Shown here: positions 47,751 through 62,700 of the stretch, piece after piece
Layout: every line of letters begins with the position of its first letter
Numbering within the stretch: the first letter of the stretch is position 1
Origin: Lytechinus variegatus
Taxonomy: Eukaryota; Echinodermata; Echinoidea; Temnopleuroida; Toxopneustidae
Direction: 5' to 3'
Assembly (NCBI RefSeq): GCF_018143015.1
Contig: NC_054740.1
Coordinates: 49,302,740 to 49,366,739, forward strand
Length of the DNA: 64,000 nucleotides
The notes under the pieces: generated by a model
The model's input: the letters and a program-made list of their open reading frames with translations, nothing else
The model's database searches: none
What the model was told of the DNA's origin: nothing
Position numbers and translations under genes: made by a program

Positions 47751-50700
47751 GTAAATGTTCTCATTTTTATATTGATAGTACATTCTTATCCCGTGTTGGC
47801 CTATGCGTAGGCTATAGTGTTGTGTATAGAAAAGAAAACAAAAAGGAATGGAAAAGGAAAAATAAAATATAATAAGCTATTGAAAATGAACAAAAGCTGT
47901 GGCAAACGAAAATAGTCAATCCTGACTGGTTGCCAACCAAGGAAAGAAGAAGAAGGTTTACTCCGCATTGATTACTTTTACAAAAATTTTGTATTCTGAT
48001 AGGAAATGAACGAAATCATATCACGAAACAACAATATTTCAGCATCATATTTACTCTTTACTGTCTTACTCTTTCGGACAAGCGATAACAGTTTTTCACA
48101 CACAATAGCAGGCTTAAAAAATTGTTAGAGGCTCAATAATGCGAATTATTTTAGAGTTTCGTCCGACATTCCTTTGAAATGATTGGTCAGTGCAATGACC
48201 GTTCTGTTTTCCACCGATAATGATGTATTTTGTTTTTCAGTATATGTAGTGCCCTCTCTCAGAATTTTGTTGGAAGGGTTATTCTGTGAATCCGATGAAA
48301 AATTTCAACATTTGTCGGACAAAGTTTGTCCCACAAATTAATCAGACTGGATTCTAAACATAGGGCCTTTAGTGAGTATCGCGCCGGGACGCAAAACAAA
48401 TTTGAAAAAAGGGAAAAATCGAAAATGCAATACAAATCACGGCCACTGGGAGACCTTTGTCGAAGATTTGTGAACTTGAACAGCTGATCGTCCGGAGCTG
48501 AAGATAATTGCAAATAAATTATTTCGTTAATTTGTTCACAATCCAGGAGGAAACTACTGTTTTAATTCACCAATTTTCGACAAAGACTTCTTGGTTGCTC
48601 TTTGCTGTGAAATGCATTTGCTAAAACATTTTTTATGTTTTTGAAAGCGTTCTGCGTGACAGCGCGAACACTCCCTTTTAAAATAGAATGATTCGTCTCT
48701 ATGCTCATGGCTGAAAAGTGCCCGCCTGTCGAAACTGAAATGCACATCACGATTCGCGGGTTATCTATTGTTCACTCATACGCACTTTCCATAATGTTCA
48801 AATTGAAGTAGGTATAGGAGAATGAATCAAAGGCTACGAATAAACCTATAAATAACCTATAATAAGCCAATTAAGTCAACTTTTAAATGACACCAAAAAG
48901 TTGGAAAGCTATTCATGCTTGAGCGAGCACAGCCCACTGGGCCGGAATAAGACTTCCAATTTCTTTCAGTTTATTCTTTTTTGTTTGTAACTTGCAAAGT
49001 TGAGGGTTTTGTGATGAATTAATGATCTATTGTGATCAGTTTGTTGTTTGAGAAATTTCATGAATTACATGTATGAAATTGAAATTTAATGCATAAGTGA
49101 TCATGAATTGCAATTTTTAGTGCAGCATTTTGACTTTATCATGTGGACCTCAGCAATGTGTTCATAGGAGTCAGGAGAAAAGGGGGTAAGATAGGAATTA
49201 AGTATGTGAAATACGTTGATGAGATAAAGGTCAACAAAACATATAGCAACCCCTCCACCCCCCCCCCCCCCACTTCTCTCCTCCTAAGCTTGGCTATTAT
49301 AGGCTATATAGGCAGGAATTAGCCTTACTGGTTTTTTGAGAGGTTAGTCCTTTGGAACTTGCAAAGCTAAGGGTGTTATGCTAAATTAAGGAGTGAGAAA
49401 AGTTTTGGTTTTATAGGCAGATTTAATGAGGTATTAAAATTTAATGCAAGAGTGAACAGAAATTGTAATTTAAGGGTAGCATATTCATCTTGTGGATTTC
49501 AGCAGTGTGTCCGTGAGAGTCAGAGCAGGGGCCGCGGAACGGTTTTCAAAGTGGGGGGGGGCTGACCATGCCAAAAAATCATAATCATATGGTCGTTTTG
49601 ACGTTTTTGTACACGGTTTTGGAAAAAAGTTGGGGGCTGCCCAAGGCACAAGCCCCCCCCCCCCCCCCCGCTTCCGCGGCTTCTGCAGAGTAATGTGATG
49701 GTACCCGTTAAAAGCAGGAGGGCGAGATATGGCTAGACTTGGTTAAAAGGACATTCCTCTTCTTTGTGTCCTTTTTCAAAATAAAAGTCATATGTTCCCC
49801 ACCTCCTTCACGTCCATTTCCCCGGCTCCTTCTCTCTCTCTCACTTCCTGGATTGTAGCCTATTCAAAACCTAACTGCCAAGTGACCGGTGGCTGATGGT
49901 CAGTTTTTTTTCATTGAATGATTACCAAGAAATTGAGTGTTTATGATGATTTATGAAATGATTTATTGAAAAAAAAATGAATGTTTGATTGATCACATTG
50001 CACATTGATTGAGTTTATTTATTGATAAATTGTTGATTTAATGATTATTAGGAAAAAGTTGATGCCCCAATTCAGAATTTACCATTAAATCAGCATTCTG
50101 CTCTGACTTCACGCGTATATGACAATACTATGAGCAATCAGTCTCTCAACAGGAGGGGAGGGAAAGAGAGGGTGGGGGCTAAATATTATGTTGATCCTTA
50201 TTCAATCGACCTACTTCTCCCACTTTAAGTCCTATCTCACCCCCTATTCTTCAGACTCCCATGAACACATTGCTGAGATTTACATGATAAAGCTGAAATG
50301 CTTCCCAAAAAGTGTAATTTGCATTCACTCATGCACTGAATTTAATAATTTATTAAATTTGCTTAAACAACCAAAACTGGTCACGGTTGATCATTAATTT
50401 ATCACAACACCCTTAAGTTTGCAAGTACCAAAGGATTTGCCCCGAATTTGCCTCTCAGAAAACTGACAGAAATTGGAAGTCTATTTCCAGCCCAGCCTAA
50501 TTTTCAAACCCTTTGTATCAGTTGGCAGTGCTCGCTCAAGCATGAATAGTTTTCCAACTTTTTGGTGTCATTTGAAAGTTGACTCTATTGGCTTCCAAGT
50601 ATGTGTTTTCCCCCAATTGATATAGTTTTTTATTTGGCAGCCATTTCAAAAGTGTAAAGGTTTTTTTTTTAACGCACTGTATATCTATCGAGCATCCGTC

Positions 50701-53700
50701 CACTGTGATCTCATCGTTCGCCCATTTGTCCATTGTCTGAAACGGATTGAGCCACCCCGAAATTTTGCTTGACCGCCGTGTCCGTTATGAATACGTTTTG
50801 TGTTCGTCGGCCAGTGGGACCAGGCCTTTATTAGAAATTCTATGGAGATATTCAAAGCTACAATTTGCATTTACAAAGCGTGCGCATTATGCCCGCATAT
50901 TATCTATCTCGGAGTTATTGCTATTGTTAAATCTGCTGAATCAGTACTAAATGTGATTCTACGCAAGTAGGACTACAACTTGAATAATTCCAATGCAGCA
51001 TGTCAAATATATTTAAAATGTTTCATTACGATTGTTGAATGAGGCTAAACCAAGGAGTAGTTTCCTTACCAACTGGAAGACTTATTTCTTGATCGTTCAC
51101 ATTGCAGTTAGCGGTGTAGCAGACCCCGGTACACTCACAGCGTTGATGGGAAGCAGGTAATAAAATTAAACATGCTTTTATTTTATTTTTACTTAATTTT
51201 TTACACATTAATTGATTGAATCATACTGAATAATAATTCCCCCGACTTGATACGTGTATGGTAAATATCGTTTATAGAGTAATGAAGTGATGACGTCATA
51301 AAACTTTTTTTTTCTTCAATTCAGTGTGTGTTTTTAATACCATTTCATCACGCCTTGCGTGATGAAATACCTCCAAAACCCAAATATGATGGGAATAGGT
51401 CCATGCCGCCCGAAGATATGACCTCTTGAATATAGCCTCATTGCGGCTTGTATATCAATGTATTATTTGCCTGGTTCTTAACCTTCTCATCAAAAATGCC
51501 TAAATACGTCTAATCATTCAATTTCAACTACCCAAACTCTGTTTTTACTTCCCGCCCCCCCCCCCCCCTCTCTCTCTCTCTCTCTGTCTCTTGGTGTAAA
51601 CCTGTTTATAGTGGCGCCGGTAAAACTACTCTGCTGAACGTCCTCAATCAGAGAGGGTTGGCGGGTCTCGAAGTCAAAGGTCATGTGTACCTCAACGGAA
51701 TCCCAATCAGTGAATATGGCATGCAAAGCAGCAAACTTATTGGCTACGTACAACAGCATGACATTCTCCCCGGTGAACTCACAGTCAAGGAATACCTCAC
51801 ATTTTGTGTAAATATCATTCCTCAATACAATATCAAAGTAACAAATTAGGATTTGTTATACTTCAATGACAAAAAGCAACATAATAATATTGATCATTGA
51901 TAAAAGTAATATGATTAATGATGATGATATTGATTATTTCATTGTTACCTTATAGACTCTGATAATGACGACATTGATTATTTGCATTGTAACTTATAAC
52001 AATCAAAAGACTATATTTTCGAGAAAATAAAGAAATGCATATTTCTTCAATATACGTTCTATAAAAATTACATTTGACATCTTTGGAATTATCTAATGAT
52101 CTTAACTTTAACACACATAAAAGGTTTATTTTCTGATGATTAAAGACCGATTTTTTTTAATCTGCTTCAAAGTGAATCGTGAATATTCACTTCAAATTAT
52201 TCCTAAGTGTGATTATTCATGGATTTTGTATAATCATTATCGTTTCAAGCCTCTAACCATCAATCAACCGTTAAATCTTCAGAATTGATTAAACTCTTTT
52301 GTTCTTTTTCTATTCAAAGGCTCAACTCACAATGTCTAAATACCTTTCAAATGAAGCAAAGGTGGCTAAAGTAGATGAAATCTTAGAAGAGGTATGTATA
52401 TATAAAAAAAAGAGTGATGATAATTATTATAATGATCATGATGATGAAGATAATGATGATGAATCAGTAATAATGATAATTATGATTAGTTGACACCACT
52501 TCCAATAAAATAAACTTCATAACAATGACAATAATAAGGATGACGATCATGATCACTACAATAATTTTAATGAAGATTATAATGGCAATGAGAATGATAT
52601 CAATGATGAAATAATATCATTAATAATAACGTTTATATTGATAAGGATTATAGTTTAAAAAATACTGATAATGATATACTAATATTGATAAAGATAATGA
52701 TGGAAATAATGATAAAAGAATAACACTAACAAGAAGGAGGCGTATGCATAATCATAAGTTGTGAAGTATGTCAAACCAATGATGATAGTATAATAATGAA
52801 TGCGAAAATTGCACTGAACTATTATATCCCATCTCCTTAGCTGAGTAATATTAATTATCATAATTCATTTGATTTTCTGCAGTTTTCGTTACGTAAGTGT
52901 CAGGACACGGTAATAAAAGGAAAGCAATCCGTATCAGGAGGAGAAAGAAAGCGAGTGTCAGTGGCGACTAAGGTAAGTAATATTCATAAAGTTATCTTAA
53001 AGGGAAAGTCCACCCCATCAAAAATGTGATCATTAAAAAAAGGAAGATTGATTTTTTCTCACAATCGGTTATAAATTGGGAATATTGAAATTTCACAGTT
53101 TCATGCACATCCGGTTTAGTATGCAAATGAAGTAACATATGACGTCACCCATGATATATTTTTTTATTTTCTTTTGTTTTTACTATACATAATCATGATG
53201 TGAAACATGGCTTGATTCCTCCGTGAGCGGATAGGATGGTCGTAACATCATGATTAAGAGGGTCCTTTTTGTCAAATCTGCAACAGCAATTGATATATTT
53301 TTTAATTCAGAGCGTACGAAACAAAAGAAATAGTGAGTCATGGACATCATTGACTCTCTGAATATGTCTGTGTTGTCCATGGAACTGCTTTGTAAATAGA
53401 ACAAGCATCATAATGTTCTCTTTTGTGTACATCGATTCGCGTAATGAATTTCAGGTATATGGTTGTTTGAATCGGGTGAAAGATGATACTACTTCCTAGA
53501 TATATTGTAAAAATCTTCCGAAAGGAAAGCAGATTTTGTATTAAAAAAACCCCGTCAAATGATATTCGCTCGTTCCTTAGCTTTTCAGGATCTTTCCCCC
53601 ATTTGCCATCTCTGACCCCCTCAAAGCTTTATACTGATTATATACGCTAATACTGCCGCTGACAACACTTCTTGAATATATTTTACCGCAGCTGTTTGCC

Positions 53701-56700
53701 GAGCCAAAATTGTTGTTCTTGGATGAGCCAACCACGGGTCTGGATTCCTACATGGCTGCTCTTCTGGTTAGCAACCTTAGATCATTAGCTGAACAGGGCT
53801 ACAACATCATCTGCACCATCCATCAGCCTTCAACCGAAGTCTTCAACATGTTCGATCAGTAGGTTAACCATGTTCACCCCCCCCCCCTTCTCTCCCGAAT
53901 GCCGGCCGTTTTTAAAGTCTATCAGTCTTATCATCCCATTATATGCAATCATTAACCCCGATATATGTACTCACCTTGATTTGTTTTGTTAAATGCATAT
54001 TTTTATCCATATTATATCTAGCCTATATAACGTTCCAGCAACGATTTTTTTTTCATGTGCATGCGATGGTGAATGGAACATATTTGAACGTCAGTACATA
54101 GATTCTTTGATTTTTTTTATATGTTTATCTTAATAATCGAGTGCTCAAAATTAAGGCTGGGATATCGAACGACATCGGTAATTTCTACCATGCATGCTCT
54201 GCAAAGACGGCAATCGCACATACCGGCGTCTAAAAAAACCGTCAGAAATTCTTATAATCACATCAGACTTACTAGATTGATGTAATAATTATAATGTATA
54301 TAGGGCCTATCAAAACTATTTTTGGGGGACGTAACGACTCCCATCACATCCCCTTAGCAGTCTATACCTCTAACAAAAATACTGTTTTCACATCTTCGCT
54401 AGATTGCTTCTTCTCGCTGACGGAACCATTTCCTACTTCGGTCCACGCTCGGAGAGTATATCATATTTCAGCAACATTGGGTACGATTGTCCAGAAACCT
54501 ACTCACCCGCGGATTACTTCATCGCCCTCCTGGCCATTGTTCCTGGTCAAGAGGTGGGGTGCCTCGATCGCGTCCAAGTATGTCACTTCTCTTTTGACCA
54601 CTTAATATATGTCATTCCCATAGGCTTTGCACAGGGACTACCCTGTTCCAGTAAGCAGTGAGTTAAACCTTTCTTCAACGCACAAATGAAACTGAAGTTT
54701 TCGTGAATAACAGTGAGGTCTCATATTTATCTACTGTCTTACTTTTGGGGAATTTTTGTAATATCACTCTCATATAACATAGACACTCTCCCTGGATCGA
54801 ACCTCTTTAACCACTCGCGTAAACTTGAGGCCATTGACCTCTAATTTTTTTCACGACGTTGGACAAAGGACGGTGAAATATAGTATTATTCTAGAAATAT
54901 TATGTAAAAATCTATCGCAAAATTAAATTTTTGTATCAAAACGATCCACATTTTTGCTTGCTAGCAGCTATTTTGAAACTTTGCCAAATACGCCTTGAAA
55001 ACTTGGCTCAATGCGCTGCTGTGTTTGGCCAAACCAAAATTTTGTTCAAACGTGAACCTACCAGCTGTTAAAAAAATAATGCGATTTGGAAATACTTTTA
55101 ACCAATAGCTGACAGCAGGGGCGGATCCAGGATTTTCAAAGGGGGGGGGACACATTTATCCCAAGTCAAGGAAAGGTCATGGAATTGCATTTACCTCTTG
55201 GCTATGGCAGCTTTCCAGTATGTCCGTGTCTTGCAACTCTCATAGTCTGTGGTCATACATGCATACTCTGCTATTAAAATTGGTGTTCATGATTTCCATT
55301 TTTCCCAGTTTGTCACATGCCAACTCACGGGAAGTCATGGAAAGCAGCAATTTAGTCATGGAATAGTAATGGAATTCTATTTTCAATTTTCTGTTGGAAC
55401 CCTGCTTGTGAAAGAACGGCACATTTACATTACATTTTTTTTACCATGGCTCTTTACAGGGGGCATGGGCCGGGTGTGCACTGAATCCACCACTGGTTAA
55501 CAGGTTCTTGATTTTAACCATAGTTTGGGTGGTCAGAATAAATCTGAGAGTGTGTAGTAGCTACACGGTCCTTTATTAATGTCCGATCGGCCGATATCCA
55601 CTGCAGATAGAACTTTGAATGGCAAAGGGACTATAGAGTTGAATTTTGATCACATTGAAATCTGCATTGGACACAAATACCTGCATGCAGGAGCGTAACC
55701 TGGAGGTCGTTCTCTGTCCATTGCGGTAAAGCGTGTGACCTTTGAAACCAGAAATACATGATGAGGGCTTATTATAGTTTATGTGGATATGCACTATTTT
55801 CTTTTTCATTTGATCTTTTGTTTGCAGAGGATTGCAGAAGAATACAAAAAGTCTTCCTTTGAAACCGAGGCTCGGCGACGACTTGCCATTGATTTGAGTA
55901 GGAACGCCAAAGTGGAGGTAAAATTTCCTTACATTTCTTGGCGTCGATTTATCTTGACGGTTTATGTTTATAACACGATTAAAATTCCAAGGTTATTAAA
56001 CGTGAATTCAGTGACCAATGTTGTAAAAGCATTTTATACCTTTTCCGAATTTCAATGTACCTCTCACAAACCTGATACCTATTACATAGGTTCGAATTCT
56101 CAGAGGTAATAATAGTATGAAATGTTGCAAAGCTTGTGATTATTAAACTTTCTAGGAATTACTTTTATTTTATTTGCAATCATAAAGGCCTATTATCATG
56201 AGGGTGTGTATTTTGCGTTGTGATCCTATACAGTGCGTATAAAAAAGGAACAGTTTTGAAAAGTCTATAAAAAAATTATTTCAAATTATTTATCTCTATT
56301 TTGATGTTAAGATGCTCTGAGATCTTATCTTTGAAATGCCATTCTAAAAAAATTGTTTATGCTTGAGCGAACACGGGACGTTTTTGTCTGGGGTTCAAAA
56401 GAGGCTTGCGCCCAAATGGCAGAAATGAGAAATTTGATGATTAGACTTTTGGCTAATCAGCGGACTTCCTCTTTATCTTTTCATTATCTTTGCCATAATT
56501 TTCGAATTATGCTGTCAAATTTCATTTACAAATTTATTTATTTATCTGAATTATTTTGTTTATCATTTAAACTTTTTTACCTTTGTATTTTCCTTCATAA
56601 GTAAGAGAAGAAGACTTTTTGTCAACCCAATTAAGAATATTTGCATTATTACTTGGGAGAATTTGTAATTATTCAAATCCTTTAATTAAGTGAAACAAAT

Positions 56701-59700
56701 TATTTTAAGGTACCTATAAAAGACATGAATACTATTTTCAAGGGGTTACTGAATCCTTCATCAAGTTTGATTGTGTGCTTGACAGGACAAACAGGAGAGG
56801 ATTCATGTCTTTCAATGGCATTGGCGTATTTGAAGGAGCAAAATGTGGCAGATTGGGTAAAATGTATTGAAAAGTTGTGAAACGACCAAGCGAAAAATTT
56901 CCACTTGTTTTGTTAAAATATCAAACTTTGTGATTTTGACATAATATTCAGAAAATGATATTACATTTCATTTTCTATGTGTTCTGTTATTTTCCTTTCC
57001 ACTTTTGTTTTCTTGGTCATGATTTTGTCATGGGGGTGCCCCGAGCCCCCATGCATCAGTATGCCACTGTTCAAAGGTACCATAACCTTTGTAGGATTTG
57101 AAGAAAAAAAACACGCTCTCCCATACTTCGGTTTTAAAAAATAGTTCTTGCCTAAAGAAGGAATATTCAAAGCTTAAAGAGAACATATTAAAAAGGAACA
57201 ACAGAACTATTCAAGCAAATAAGAAGATTTGGAAATGAATTTTGACCGCATAATTCGAAAATTATGGCAAAGATAATGACAAGATTAAGAGGAAGTCTTT
57301 ATATTAGCAAGAAGTCCGACCATCATATTTATCATTTTATGCCATTTTGGCGCAAGCCTCCTTTTTAACCCCAAACAAAAACATTCCGCGTTCGCTCAAG
57401 CATGAACGAAACTAAATTATGTTTATGGCATTTAAAGGATAAGACTTCAGAGCACCCATTGACACCAAAATATACAGACAATGATTTGAAACAAAAAAAT
57501 TATAGACTTTTCAAATCTGTCCCGTTTTTTTATACACATTGCATATTTCTTTGTTTTGACGTCCTGTGATACGACTTTCTTTGTTTCTGAAGCTATATTT
57601 CCTTCGTTTTTGTCTGTTTCATTTTTCAATCAGGATTTCACTTCTGATGCGCAAGATATAGGGTATGTACCACTACATGATAATTAATATACTCACTTTC
57701 ACCTGTATTCCTTTAACATGAATCCTGTACAAATTTCATTTATTGTTAAAATCATTAATTATAATAATACGCCTATACCATTTTAGCGTTGATTGACATA
57801 AATTAATGACTACATTCGATCTTAAGTGGCATTTGTTTTCCCGGCTTTGAATTCGAGTAATCGGAAAGACAAGGACTAAATCCTAATACCTATCCATTAT
57901 TTTAATGCACATGGGTTGATTGAGTCAATAATGGCGTGGATATTGAATCAATGGCTTGAATTAAAGAATATTCATTGCAAATTGAATAATTATGAAGATG
58001 CTTTGTTTATATACTGGATTTGGACTTGGACTTCGAGCAAGATTAACAACCTGGTATTATTTTGAAGGGGGTAATTCTTTCTCCAATTGTCTCTTCAGCT
58101 CCATCTCTCTAGAACGCTCTTCCACTGAGGATCCGGTCAGCAGAATCGTCTTATAAGCAGTTAAAATATATCTTAAATCATTTGTTTTAACTTATATTTC
58201 CGCTTAAAGTTGTTAATCAATTTCATGTCTGCATATCTTCACGTACCCAGAAATAAGCACACATAATTGATCTGTACTTCCTTTTCTTTGACCTTTTTTC
58301 ATACCTTTGCGCTTCAGAATAATTAACTACATAGGTTGTGCTGGATTAAAGTTAATGGTGTGCTTATCATTATTGTCATTATCATTACCTGTATTTTCTA
58401 ATATCAATTACGGAGTTACTTATAAGTCATGGTATATCCCTTTATGTTATTAGGTACCAGGCAGGATGGTTCAAACAGCTTTGGTATGTTATGTGGAGAG
58501 GATTCATCTACCTCAAAAGAAACCCTGCCCTCTTGCGTACGAGAGCCATGTTCGTAGCGGTAAGAATATAACGACATCCATGCACATTTACAGGGGCAGG
58601 GGCGGATTCAGGGTTTTCCCAAAAAGGGGGAGGGCACAAAAATTTGACAAGCAATGAAAAAAGTCTTCACTTCACAAGGGGGGTGGCACACTTGTGTTTT
58701 AATGGCATTTTTACATTACAATGCTAATTATGCTTCTCAAGGGATGGGGGGCACGGGTCGGCTCTGCCCCCCCCCCCCTCCTGGATTCGCCATTGCCTGT
58801 TGGTGAGAATTATGCCCGACCGATAAAGATGGTCAATATCAACCAAAAGTATGGTAGAATTTAATCGGTGAAATTACTGATTTTGACCATTCTTTGTAGA
58901 CAGACACTTATTCACCAACATATTGGTTGTTTTGACCAATCCTTTAAAGAGTGTAGACATCAATGAGAGGCCTTTGTTACCGGGTATCAGATCAGGGGAG
59001 CGTTTCATCAATATTTTCATCCGACAAGTTGTCAGATCTTAGAGGCTGAGAGGCACTGTTAACTCTAAAATGGGACTTGTCGGATAAAACGTCCGACAAG
59101 TCCTTTCATGAAACGCCCTCCAGCGCCCCGTTGAATGAATATAATAGTTACCAACATGGTAACTATACTGTCCAGTGGTAACGACGGATTCCTTGATTTT
59201 GATTTGCTGTTAAGCATCGTGACCATGGTAGTTATCATTGGGTGACATAGTAACCATAATAGTAACTTTTATGCAACGGAGCCCTGATGCACTCTAAAAA
59301 AATATAGGGTAAAAGTGCTCCATGCGGTTAATTAGTGTCCAACCAGCATTGGGCTTTTCTTTTGAGGCATTTTTATTTATCCAGTGTGATTTTTTTTCTT
59401 TAATAAGCCTTATATTTTATTTATTGAAATATATAATTCCCTTATTCCCCCTTTTACATTGATGTCACGTTGCTATTACTTGTAATGATCTTAACCCTTT
59501 GATATTTTTTAGTTTTAGACATACATTTATATTTTATTGTCGTTGTTTCACTCAACTTTCTATAATGTCATTGTTATTTCATTGCTATCATTTCAGTGTT
59601 TTTATATCAGTGAATAAATTATACAATTAGCAATTTTATAATTAATAACTGTTCCCTTTTGATGACTAAAATATTTCAGTTTGATTCTATATTATAATAT

Positions 59701-62700
59701 AAGTAAAAATGTTTGTTTATTTATGTTACCAAGCATTGTTATCTTTGACTTTATTTTCATGTGTGACATGATGATTTAGGTTGTTCTTTATGTTTTCATC
59801 AGGTCATTGTTGAAAAATAGTTTTATACTGATCTTTTGTACCTGAATGAATATGTTCTAATAAATAAATAAATTGAAATTTTGCCCATTCTAAAGTTATT
59901 GCCATTATTGCTGCTTAATTTTTTAACCTTACTGGACAACGTGCTTCCCGTTTTGCGGAAAATATTGCCCCATATTGGCTGGACACATAATTACCCTCGC
60001 GTGGTGGTAAAAATGTTACCCAATATTTTTTTTTAGTGTATGACACTTCCTGTGCAATAAATCGCGAATACTCTTGAGTCGAATTGTCGTTATATAAATC
60101 AATCAAATTGTTAACATTAGGCTCTCACAAGAGAGTATTTTTTTTCAAAAGCTAGTAGGTCTCAGTGAAATTTTGGCAATGTATTCCAACCAATATCCGT
60201 AGGTATTTCTATCAATTCCTTTTTAGTTCTCAGCGAAATGTTAGCAAGTTATTATAGCCAGTATCAGTTGGTATTGACTCAAGTACATGAATATTGGACC
60301 TAGAGATGCCGGTGTATTGGCTAAGTTGGTAGAATGTCCGTCTCACAACTGGGGAGGGGGGGGGGTCGGGAGTTCAAGCCCCTGCCTCGTCACACCAAAA
60401 GATTAGAGATGCTGCCATCTTACTCTGCGTTCAAGAATACAAGTGATAGAGCTACGTTGATCTGGCGCTGCACAGTGGCTGTCGGGCCCACGATCAATTG
60501 GGCAAAATGAATTTTCGGAATATTTCTATTTCAGATTTCATTTTGAACAATAACATATGGATTTTCATTTTTTTTTTATCTTAATGATAGCTTTATTACT
60601 AGTATGACTATGTGATCATGATGTTCTTTATTGTACCAATTATTCTGTTATGCGTTTAATTTCAGACCTGGTCTTCATTGTAAATATCTTGTTGCCCCTT
60701 TCCATCCTTGCTAGAGATGTTTATTTCAAATTCGTCTAATGCCAATTCGTCCAATTGCAAACTCGTCTACTATCATTTGGTCTACCATCAGCTCGTCCAC
60801 TCGCCACGTGGTCCACTTTCATTTAGTCTAATGCCATTTTGTCTAGTAACCAGTTGGTTCAATAGCCATTTAGTCCATATACCATGTGGTATAAGTAAAC
60901 TTAAGTGTTAATTGTGCAAAATGAATGAAAAGAAAATGGGTATTATACCAACTGGAAGAAATTGTAATAGACGAACTGGTGATTAGACAAGTGATTATTG
61001 GACGAAATTGCTATTGGACCAAATGGTTGACGAAATGTTGATTGACAGAATGGCATTAGACTAAATGAAGGTAGACCATGTGGTGAGTGGACGGGTTGGC
61101 AGTGGACGAATTGGCAATTTACCATTAGATAGGGGATAGTATCTCCAATAATGTATTTGTCTCAGGAAACTTCTGCATCCAAAGAAAGGACAATTGATCA
61201 TTGAAAGGTCCTTTTTTGCATTTTTTTTGTTAAAAGCTGGTTGTTAAATATTCACAAGATATTTGTTTAATTTTGTTCAAAACTAGTTCATGTGCATCGT
61301 AATGCTTCTCATCTACTGGAATCCGAAAGCCATCTACGACCAGTCTCGATTGTCTGCAGTCCAGGGTCTGCTCTATTTCTGTTGCGCAAACTTCACCTTC
61401 GTCAACGCGTCGAGGATTTTGGTGGTAGGTGGCATACAATTGTCCTGTTTATCCCTGCCCCCCCCCCCTCCTTCTCTCTACCTTTCTCTATCCTCCTCTG
61501 TCGCCCATCCCCCTCTCTTCGCACTCCCTCTATCATGTCACACTTTTTTTAGAATGACCTTTCATTTCTTCTTCTCCAAACCTAAAATGTATTGAAATAA
61601 ATCCTACATCAGTGAACATTAAAAAGCACGCGTACACACCAAATTCACTCATTGTTATGTCAATTTCTCTCTCCTCTCTTACTCTCTTTCCCTTTCTCAT
61701 TCTCTCCCTCTTTCTATTCTAATTTCTCCTCTTTCCTTATCTAAAAGCCTACGTAAGAGAATAAGCAAATCAGATGTGTTCTGATTTACAAAAACGCGGG
61801 TGACATGAAGTAAATTGTGCAATATCAATTAAAATTAAATCAGTTTCGTTTACATTGGTTGGTAGTGCGCTGGTTTAGTATTCCGATGACCCGGGATCGA
61901 TTCCCACTTGGTGCGCTTAATTGAAGATTGATTATTCCGAAACCTTTTCATAAGATTCCCAGTAATTGTCATCTTATTTCGGAAAGTCAATGTCACTTGT
62001 CATTGCGCTGCCAAAAGCCACACTGTCTTTTGTTCCTGACTTAATACAAAAATGATGTTGCAATTACTAACAAATTTGTGAAGCGATCTATATACTTACT
62101 CCATTGAGTAATTGATACCACCCCCTCTATACTCGTCACCATTCACCTTTTCATTGTCTTTTTTCTACCAGGTTCTGCCTCATGAACTGCCATTGATGAT
62201 TCGCGAGCATTTGGATGGCATGTATTCTATGACTGCTTATTTCCTTGGAACCTTCATATCTCAGGTACATGTATAAACAATGTCAATTTATATGATTGAT
62301 TTTAGATTGTAAGACGCGTCATGAAAATCGACAGATATTGGTTAATTGATTTTAGAAAAAAAGTTACAAAGATTATTCATCAATATTAACAGTATTAATA
62401 CAATTAGAAAAACTAGTAGCACTAGAAGTGGCGTGGTGGCGGTGTTGGTATAGTAGTAGAAGCGATGTGCTGCTCGATTTTCCAAAATGTTATTGGAATT
62501 AGTCATCAAAGATCCTCGCTTTTATTTGCTTTTCAGCCGCTCTTATATCCACGTATTTTCCACATCTTTCTTGTCAAGTAAAACACTTAGTATTCTGATA
62601 CCGCTAATATCATCTAACGACATAAAAGGAAATGAAATTGATATGTTTCAAGCTTGTAATTCCTTTGTAAGAAATTGATTGGGGCAAAATATGCTTACCC

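Noticed and set aside
54294..54605. 103-residue open frame overlapping ABCG exon 7
   Set aside because: It is in another frame. The frame starting at 54404 continues the ATPase domain with correct splice phases.
61290..61595. Continuation of the ABCG frame past 61424
   Set aside because: The sequence becomes low-complexity Ser/Pro-rich after a GTAGGT donor, and the next exon at 62172 restores the conserved membrane domain in phase.
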